Part shown: piece by piece, positions 13,363-18,782 of the stretch
Layout: the number at the start of each line of letters is the position of its first letter
Numbering within the stretch: position 1 is the stretch's first letter
Assembly: GCA_018816605.1 (NCBI GenBank)
Contig: JAHIVS010000031.1
Span: 1-18,782 of the forward strand
Length of the DNA stretch: 18,782 nt
Direction of reading: 5' to 3'
Source of the DNA: Pseudomonadota bacterium
GTDB taxonomy: Bacteria > Desulfobacterota > Desulfobacteria > Desulfobacterales > Desulfobacteraceae
Notes under the pieces: generated by a model
What the model was told of the DNA's origin: nothing
What the model saw: the letters and a program-made list of their open reading frames with translations, nothing else
Database searches by the model: none
Made by a program: the position numbers and the translations under genes

Positions 13363-14284
13363 GGGCGTTGAGTGTGACACGGAACCATCCATAACATTTC
13401 CAAGTTCAGGCATTTTTAAACTGGGGGACCGGGAATTGGTGCAATCGTTTATTGACCGCTTTTCCCCCCTTTCATGCGAATTTAATTTTACAAATCTATT
13501 TTGCTGGCAGGAGGTTTACAAGTATTCCTGGTTTTCCCATAGGGGGAGGCTTATCATTTATGACGGTGTCAACAATTGCATGTTCATGCCCTTGGGGGAA
13601 GATTTTACCGTTGAGGAACTGCTATCCCTGTCACACCATCTGGTCGGCATGGGACACGAGCCGAGTATCGGTATTGTTCCAGGAGACTATATTGAGGCCC
13701 ACCCGGAGATTGAACGGTTTTATACCATTCAGGAAGAGCGGGACCATGCAGAATATATTTACAGAGTCGACAGCCTGGTGGAATTGAACGGGATAAAACT
13801 GCACAAAAAAAGAAACCTCATTGCCCAGTTCAACCGGTACAATCCCACGGGGTTATCCAGGCCCCTGAAAGGGGATGATCTCAAGATAGCCTGTGATTTT
13901 GCCCGTGATTTGCTGGACACTAGAAAAAAGAAATCAAAGGATCTTGAAGATGAATTTTCGGCCATTGAAAAAGCCTTTGAAAATTTTGACTGCCTGGGAT
14001 TTGAAGGCATGGGCCTTTGGGTAAACGAAAGGCTGGTGGCCTTTTGTGTTTTCAGCCGCCTGACCCATGATACCTATAATATTCAGTTTGAAAAATCTGA
14101 TACCGCCTTTAAGGGGGCTGCCCAGGTGATCAACCATGAAACTGCAAAGTATCTCCAGGACAAATGTGTGTACATAAACCGGGAGCAGGATCTGGGCATC
14201 AAAGGCCTGCGCCAGGCAAAGCTTTCATATGAGCCCGAACGCCTTTTTATCCCCCATGTCCTGAAACTCAAGACCCGGAGGTGA
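13346..14284 (+). CDS. DUF2156 (LPG synthase C-terminal-like) protein
   Basis: 312 residues, soluble, no membrane segment. The pattern is that of DUF2156, a double-GNAT-like fold related to the cytosolic domain of lysyl-phosphatidylglycerol synthase. Visible elements are the N-terminal CEFNFTNLFCWQE, the central LHKKRNLIAQFNRY, and the C-terminal YINREQDLGIKGLRQAKLSY with PERLF. Stand-alone members lack the flippase half of MprF; their substrates are mostly unknown, with aminoacyl or acyl transfer expected from the fold. ATG 13346 follows AAAGGA (13332-13337) and overlaps the GNAT gene by 17 bases, so the two are translated together. It is the last gene of the speD-speE-GNAT unit and is followed by a hairpin. 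Confidence 0.85.
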   Translation: MRPRSEGVECDTEPSITFPSSGIFKLGDRELVQSFIDRFSPLSCEFNFTNLFCWQEVYKYSWFSHRGRLIIYDGVNNCMFMPLGEDFTVEELLSLSHHLVGMGHEPSIGIVPGDYIEAHPEIERFYTIQEERDHAEYIYRVDSLVELNGIKLHKKRNLIAQFNRYNPTGLSRPLKGDDLKIACDFARDLLDTRKKKSKDLEDEFSAIEKAFENFDCLGFEGMGLWVNERLVAFCVFSRLTHDTYNIQFEKSDTAFKGAAQVINHETAKYLQDKCVYINREQDLGIKGLRQAKLSYEPERLFIPHVLKLKTRR

Positions 14285-14324
14285 AGCGCATGGGGCCGGC
14301 AAAAAAAAGAGACCTCTTTGCCAG

Positions 14325-14355
14325 TCCCTGGTTTGGGGACCAGGGATTTGGTTGT
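14325..14355 (+). terminator. Probable terminator after polyamine unit
   Basis: TCCCTGGT (14325-14332) and ACCAGGGA (14339-14346) form a perfect 8-bp stem with a TTGGGG loop, followed by TTTGGTTGT. The tail is only partly T-rich, so efficiency is uncertain. It lies 40 bases after the DUF2156 stop. Confidence 0.55.
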
Positions 14356-14624
14356 CAGGCCCCACTCTGGTCAATCTGACATCCAGATGCTGATAGGACT
14401 TCAGCCTTCAAGGCTTGAGGGGGCAGTTCCTTTCCACTGATAAGTTTGGCGACACCTTCGATGGAGAATCAAAACAAAATTCTATTGAACATCATTGTTT
14501 TTTGCCTTACAATCAAAAAACAATCCTCAAAACCGGTGCACCATTTCTCCAAATTAAAAAGGACCATGCAGATGTTGGAAAAGATAAAAGGGTTTGTTCA
14601 TCATACACTTGAAACTGACCGTTC
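14347..14624. other. Intergenic region upstream of hybrid kinase
   Basis: No normal-sized gene is supported here. It contains the A/T-rich inverted repeat at 14494-14524 and a possible short ORF from 14572. I see no convincing -35/-10 pair, sigma-54 element or riboswitch. Two longer frames starting from TTG codons (14415 and 14446) have no ribosome site and look spurious. Confidence 0.5.
14494..14524. repeat. A/T-rich inverted repeat upstream of hybrid kinase
   Basis: ATTGTTTTTTG (14494-14504) and CAAAAAACAAT (14514-14524) are perfect 11-base arms with a 9-base centre. It could be an operator or a weak T-rich hairpin; its position about 100 bases before the kinase start favours a regulatory role. 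Confidence 0.4.
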
Positions 14625-14688
14625 ATGCGGGCGCTTTTTAAATCCAGAAAATTTGGTTCCAGAATGGCCAGAAGCAATCAAAGAATAA
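14572..14688 (+). CDS. Possible 38-residue ORF overlapping hybrid kinase start
   Basis: ATG 14572 has AAAAAGGA (14556-14563) 8 bases upstream, the only good ribosome site near the kinase start. The frame runs 38 codons (MLEKIKGFVHHTLETDRS... ending EWPEAIKE) to TAA 14686-14688. It overlaps the kinase frame from 14625 or 14664. I do not recognise the peptide. It may be a leader whose translation brings ribosomes to the kinase start, or chance. Confidence 0.3.
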   Translation: MLEKIKGFVHHTLETDRSCGRFLNPENLVPEWPEAIKE

Positions 14689-17600
14689 TTGTCGTCCGTA
14701 ATGATCAATCGACATCTTTGCTATCAGATATATTATCTGACCAGGAATATGATGTTTCATATATTGGCTGGGATGACCATGCCCTTGAACGGATTGACCG
14801 GTTAGGGGGAGATCTCGTCATTGCGGATTTGGATCACCCGACTGCCTTAGGAATCCGGATCTGTCGAAAGTTGAAAGAACAGGCATCAACAAAAACGATT
14901 CCCGTAATTATCATTGCCACCCTTCCCGATCTGCATGACAAAGAGGATGCCTTTAAAGCAGGATGCTACGATCTTATCGCAAAGCCTTTTGCAGTTGCTG
15001 AACTGATTGCCCGGATTGGGAATTGCCTTCAAAACCAGGTGCATCTGAAGAGATTTGAAAAAATTGTTGATGACCGGACAAAATTATTGAAAGCCAGTGA
15101 GGCCCGATTTAAAAATATTTTTCTCAGTTTGAGTATTGGGGGTGTAATCTATAAAGCCATAGACAATGGAAATGATTTTTTAATCTTGGACTTTAATCCG
15201 GCTGCAGAACAGATAGAAAAAATCAGCAAAAAAGAGGTGATGGATCAGCCGGTTACAAAAATATTTCAGGGGATTGGCGAATTTGGCCTTTTGGATACGT
15301 TGAGGCGGGTATGGAAAAGCGGACAGCCGGAGAAACATCCTTCCGTATTTTATAAGGATGCCCGGGTTGAGGGATGGAGGGAAAATGAGGTGTTTAAGCT
15401 GCCCTCGGGAGAAATCGTAGCGCTTTATACGGATGTTTCCGCACCAAAGAAAAACGAAGAGAAAATTAACAACAATCATCTGTTTCTTCAAAAAATTGTT
15501 GATGGTGTATCGGACAGCCTGATGGTTATTAATAGGGATTTTACCATTGCCCTGGCCAATAAAACCGCACGGGATATGCTGGAGGCACAGGACCCGGGAC
15601 AGGTTATCACATGTCATCAGGCGTTTCATGCATCGGCAATACCCTGTGTCGGTGAAGAGGACCTTTGTCCATTTCAAACCGTGCTTCAAACTAAAAAACC
15701 GTTACAGGTCGAGCATATTCATTTTGATAAAAATGGTCACGAACACATTGTTGAGATATCCTGCTCTCCAATTTTTGATGGCAAAGGAGAGATTGTTCAG
15801 CTCATTGAACTTTCCAGAGACATAACCAATAGAAAACGACAGGATCGGTTGAAAGATATCCAGTTGAAATTATCAAAACGATCCAACACCTGCACGAACA
15901 AAGAACTGGTTCAGATTCTTTTGGATGAAACCGAAAAGCTCACAAACAGCCGGATCGGTTTTTTCCATTTTGTGGACAAGGACAAGCCGATAATCAATTA
16001 TCTGGTCAGATCCACCAACACCCAAAAAAAAGAGAGGTGCACCGCAACAGGACATTCAGGCCATGCTCCCCTTGAGGAAGCCGGTGTCTGGGCAGATTGC
16101 ATTCGAAAGGGCCAGCCGGTTGTTCATAACAATTACCCCTCACTGCAGGAAAGAAAAACCTTGCCCCAAGGACATCCCGAAATCATCCGTGAGCTTGTTG
16201 TTCCGGTATTTCATGACGACAGAATAACCGCTGTTTTTGGGATTGGCAACAAACCCTATGATTATGATTCAAATGATGTTGATCTGGTTGTTGACCTTGC
16301 TGAAATGGCGTGGGATATTATCGCAAGGAAACAGGCGGAAGAACAATTGCAGGCCACAGAGGAGCGATGTTCCAAGATGTTTTTATCCAGCCCCGACGCC
16401 ATCGTTTTGTTCCGCCTTGAAGATGGTGTCGTTTTAGATGTGAATACCACTTTTACACAATTGTTTCAACATTCAAGAGACGTCAGCATCGGTAAAAGAA
16501 TTCGGGAGTTGGATTTATGGGTTGATGATCCCATAGTCAAGACCACATTGTCGTCCATCAAACAGGGCCGACCGGTCCGGGGTATTGAAATGAAAGGCAA
16601 ACGCGCGAGTGGAGAGATCTTTGATGTCTCAGTTTCCTGTGATGGAATATCCATCGACCAGGAAACCTGCCTGATTGCGCTCATAAGGAATATCAGCGAA
16701 CGGAAAATTGCTGAGGTGAAAAACAGAGAGCTTGAAAGACAACTGCATCAATCCAGAAAAATGGAATCCCTTGGCACCCTTGCCGGAGGTATTGCCCATG
16801 ATTTTAACAATATCCTGTCTGTCATTATCGGGTATACCCAATTGACAATGTCTGATCTGTCGGAACATAAGGAGTATATAGAAAAACTTGATCATGTAAT
16901 GAAAGCCAGCAATCGTGCCAAGGAGCTGGTTTCACAGATCCTTGCGTTCAGCCGGAACGACGAGCAAGAACTCAAACCCCTTCGCATCCAATTAATTGTT
17001 AAGGAAACCATAAAACTGCTGAGATCATCCATCCCTTCTACAATTTCAATCAGACAGGCTATCTCAAATGACTGTGATATGGTATTGGCAGACCCAACCC
17101 AGATTCATCAGGTTGTCATGAATATCTGTACCAATTCTTACCAGGCCATGCGGGATAAAGGAGGACAGATCGATATCACCTTGCAGCAGGTTGACATCGG
17201 CCATGGGGATCTGTGCGAAAGCCAGTACCTCAAACCAGGGTTTCATGTTCAGCTTACCATCAGCGACACCGGCCCGGGGATACCCCATGATCTCCTGGAC
17301 AGAATTTTCGAGCCGTATTATACCACGAAATCCAAAGGCGAGGGAACCGGCCTGGGGCTAGCTGTTGTGCATGGTATCGTTACGAAACTGAACGGGGATA
17401 TCTTTGTGAAAAGCAATCCCGGCACCCTGACCACTTTCCGAATTCTGCTGCCTGTGGTCGGCAAATCAGTGGCTAAGCCTGAAAAGCAAATGAAATTAGA
17501 AATCCCAACCGGATCTGAATGTATCCTTTTTGTGGATGATGATGAAGTCCTGGTGGACATTAATAAAAAGACATTGGAATATTTCGGATACCAGGTTACG

Positions 17601-17900
17601 GCGGTGTCCAGCAGCCTGGAAGCCTTCAATATCTTTCAAAACGCGCCCGATTCCTTTGATCTGATTATTACGGACATGACCATGCCGCAGATGACAGGCG
17701 ACAAACTGGCTGAAAAAATTCTTGGCATCAGACCGGGGATCCCCATAATTCTTGCAACCGGATACAGTGACGCGATCAACCCCGAATTGGCCAAAGCCAA
17801 AGGGATTAAGGGATACTTGTCGAAACCGTTTGTCCAAAGAAACCTTGCCGATGAGATAAGAAAATGTCTTGAGAAGAAAGAACTAAAGGAGAACAGATGA
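14625..17900 (+). CDS. Hybrid histidine kinase: REC-PAS-PAS-GAF-PAS-HisKA-HATPase-REC
   Basis: 1091 residues, no membrane helix, so cytosolic. The N-terminal receiver (about 20-130) has D68 (VIADLDHP) and K120 (AKPF) but VVRND where the acidic pair usually stands. PAS1 is about 156-280. PAS2 (284-400) has C330, C341 and C348 in a cysteine motif. A GAF domain spans about 407-570 and PAS3 about 580-700. HisKA has the GGIAHDFNN box, phospho-acceptor H725. The ATPase has NICTNSYQAM, DTGPGI and GEGTGLGLA. The C-terminal receiver has FVDDDE, D1017 (IITDMTMPQ) and the SKPF lysine. Phosphate probably flows H725 to D1017 and on to the NtrC-type regulator that overlaps its end. The start is uncertain: ATG 14664 (MARSNQRIIVV) fits a receiver better, and neither ATG has a ribosome site. 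Confidence 0.9.
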   Translation: MRALFKSRKFGSRMARSNQRIIVVRNDQSTSLLSDILSDQEYDVSYIGWDDHALERIDRLGGDLVIADLDHPTALGIRICRKLKEQASTKTIPVIIIATLPDLHDKEDAFKAGCYDLIAKPFAVAELIARIGNCLQNQVHLKRFEKIVDDRTKLLKASEARFKNIFLSLSIGGVIYKAIDNGNDFLILDFNPAAEQIEKISKKEVMDQPVTKIFQGIGEFGLLDTLRRVWKSGQPEKHPSVFYKDARVEGWRENEVFKLPSGEIVALYTDVSAPKKNEEKINNNHLFLQKIVDGVSDSLMVINRDFTIALANKTARDMLEAQDPGQVITCHQAFHASAIPCVGEEDLCPFQTVLQTKKPLQVEHIHFDKNGHEHIVEISCSPIFDGKGEIVQLIELSRDITNRKRQDRLKDIQLKLSKRSNTCTNKELVQILLDETEKLTNSRIGFFHFVDKDKPIINYLVRSTNTQKKERCTATGHSGHAPLEEAGVWADCIRKGQPVVHNNYPSLQERKTLPQGHPEIIRELVVPVFHDDRITAVFGIGNKPYDYDSNDVDLVVDLAEMAWDIIARKQAEEQLQATEERCSKMFLSSPDAIVLFRLEDGVVLDVNTTFTQLFQHSRDVSIGKRIRELDLWVDDPIVKTTLSSIKQGRPVRGIEMKGKRASGEIFDVSVSCDGISIDQETCLIALIRNISERKIAEVKNRELERQLHQSRKMESLGTLAGGIAHDFNNILSVIIGYTQLTMSDLSEHKEYIEKLDHVMKASNRAKELVSQILAFSRNDEQELKPLRIQLIVKETIKLLRSSIPSTISIRQAISNDCDMVLADPTQIHQVVMNICTNSYQAMRDKGGQIDITLQQVDIGHGDLCESQYLKPGFHVQLTISDTGPGIPHDLLDRIFEPYYTTKSKGEGTGLGLAVVHGIVTKLNGDIFVKSNPGTLTTFRILLPVVGKSVAKPEKQMKLEIPTGSECILFVDDDEVLVDINKKTLEYFGYQVTAVSSSLEAFNIFQNAPDSFDLIITDMTMPQMTGDKLAEKILGIRPGIPIILATGYSDAINPELAKAKGIKGYLSKPFVQRNLADEIRKCLEKKELKENR

Positions 17901-18782
17901 CCGGGATTTTGATTATTGACGATGATCAGCAGGTACGACAGCTTCTGGCCGAGTATCTTAAGGGGTTTGACTGCACGCTTCTAGCTGCTGAATCGCTTTC
18001 TGAAGGGTTGACAATGGTTGACCGGGGCAAACCGGACCTTGTGCTGCTTGATGTCAACCTTCCGGATGGCAACGGACTTGATGCGCTGTCTGAAATAAAG
18101 CAATCGGCATCGGAACCGGAAGTTATTATCATCACAGCTGAAGGGAATACCCTGGGTGCCAGGATGGCCATTGAGCATGATGCCTGGGATTATCTTTTAA
18201 AACCATTTTCAGAACATGAAATCAAACTGAACGTAAAACGGGCGCTCGAATTCCGATCTTCCAAACGGGCGTTGAAATCATCGTCGGCTTCTTTTTTTGA
18301 CCGGTCTTCAATTATCGGGAACAGCCCCAAAATAACTGCCCGCCTCAATCTGGCTGCTCAATGCGCACAATGCGATGTCAATGTGCTTGTGACTGGCCCG
18401 ACCGGAACAGGAAAAGAGCTTTTGTCCCACACGATTCATAAAAACAGCATCCGGAGAAAAAACAATTTTATTGTCGTGGATTGTGCGGCACTGCCCGAGC
18501 AACTGGTCGAATCCGTTTTATTCGGTCATGTTAAAGGCGCCTATACCAGCGCGGATGCCAACCGCGAAGGATTGATCAAAAAAGCGGACAAGGGCACATT
18601 GTTTCTTGATGAAATCGGAGAACTGCCGCCGTACATTCAAAAAAAATTTTTACGGGTCCTTCAGGAAAGAAGATTTAAACCGGTGGGTGGAAATTCAGAA
18701 GTAGAAAGCGACTTCAGGCTGGTATCTGCCACCAACCGGAATCTTGAAGAAATGGTAAGGAGCGGTGAATTCAGAAGTGACC
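17897..18782 (+). CDS. NtrC-family sigma-54-type response regulator, 3'-truncated by window edge
   Basis: First 295 codons. The receiver (1-118) has LIIDDD, phospho-acceptor D52 (VLLDVNLPDG), T80 and K102 (LLKPF). The AAA+ domain starts at about 138 (SIIGNSPKI): Walker A is GPTGTGKE (167-174), Walker B is GTLFLDEIGE (233-242), and the sensor-I region is ATNRNLEEM. The loop that contacts sigma-54 is GAYTSA (214-219) instead of GAFTGA, with Ser in place of the second Gly; the essential Thr is kept. The C-terminal DNA-binding part is outside the window. ATG 17897 overlaps the hybrid kinase stop (ATGA), with AAAGGAG at 17885-17891. Coupled translation makes the two a cognate pair. By family it would hydrolyse ATP to remodel sigma-54 closed complexes once phosphorylated. 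Confidence 0.93.
   Translation, partial: MTGILIIDDDQQVRQLLAEYLKGFDCTLLAAESLSEGLTMVDRGKPDLVLLDVNLPDGNGLDALSEIKQSASEPEVIIITAEGNTLGARMAIEHDAWDYLLKPFSEHEIKLNVKRALEFRSSKRALKSSSASFFDRSSIIGNSPKITARLNLAAQCAQCDVNVLVTGPTGTGKELLSHTIHKNSIRRKNNFIVVDCAALPEQLVESVLFGHVKGAYTSADANREGLIKKADKGTLFLDEIGELPPYIQKKFLRVLQERRFKPVGGNSEVESDFRLVSATNRNLEEMVRSGEFRSD

Noticed and set aside
14415..14612. 65-codon + strand frame in the gap before the hybrid kinase
   Set aside because: It starts from TTG without a ribosome site, and its translation has no domain-like pattern.
17318..17837. Minus-strand frames under the hybrid kinase C-terminus
   Set aside because: Antisense to the conserved ATPase and receiver motifs; no independent support.
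1..18782. Mobile element, prophage, CRISPR or defence island
   Set aside because: No transposase, integrase, phage gene, Cas gene, spaced repeat array or tRNA-flanked junction was seen. Gene content and packing look like ordinary chromosome.

Overview
The window reads as chromosome from an anaerobic, sulfate-reducer-type member of the Desulfobacterota (Desulfobacterales-like). This is an inference from the HdrB-type iron-sulfur protein, the many PAS and receiver kinases, a c-type haem-motif sensor kinase, and UspA/response-regulator neighbourhoods of the kind seen beside redox complexes in sulfate reducers. No rRNA, tRNA or other phylogenetic marker is present. All supported genes lie on the + strand. 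I see no insertion sequence, integrase or CRISPR array.

Region 1 (1-9511) is a redox and signalling block. It opens with the C-terminal part of an HdrB-like subunit with paired CCG cysteine motifs. A tandem-domain UspA and a single-domain CheY-like receiver follow. A 577-base gap comes next, holding a hairpin terminator, a possible 40-codon ORF, a 33-base near-palindrome and a sigma-54-like -24/-12 element. Then comes a tightly packed run: a membrane histidine kinase with two c-type haem motifs in its periplasmic loop, a receiver-first kinase, an unrecognised 178-residue protein, a second UspA, a second CheY-like receiver, and a receiver-PAS-kinase fusion. The UspA + CheY pair therefore occurs twice, and the two receiver-first kinases are clearly related to each other.

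Region 2 (9512-11051) has two independent small units. One is a strongly expressed-looking, extremely acidic 134-residue protein with its own TTGACA-N17-TATCAT promoter, near-perfect Shine-Dalgarno and terminator. The other is a glyoxalase II-like metallo-beta-lactamase-fold hydrolase with a terminator after it.

Region 3 (11052-14346) is a polyamine gene set: an unusual S-adenosylmethionine decarboxylase made of a complete SpeH-type domain fused to a second, diverged copy; spermidine synthase; a GNAT acetyltransferase; and a DUF2156 protein. A direct repeat flanks the speD ribosome-binding site, and a set of alternating ATTGCC/GGCAAT elements spans the speD-speE junction.

Region 4 (14347-18782) holds a large hybrid histidine kinase (receiver, three PAS, GAF, kinase core, receiver). 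It overlaps by ATGA an NtrC-family AAA+ response regulator that runs off the window end and carries GAYTSA where GAFTGA is usual. Hybrid kinase and regulator are very likely a cognate pair. Whether the regulator acts on the sigma-54-like site in region 1 is an untested idea.
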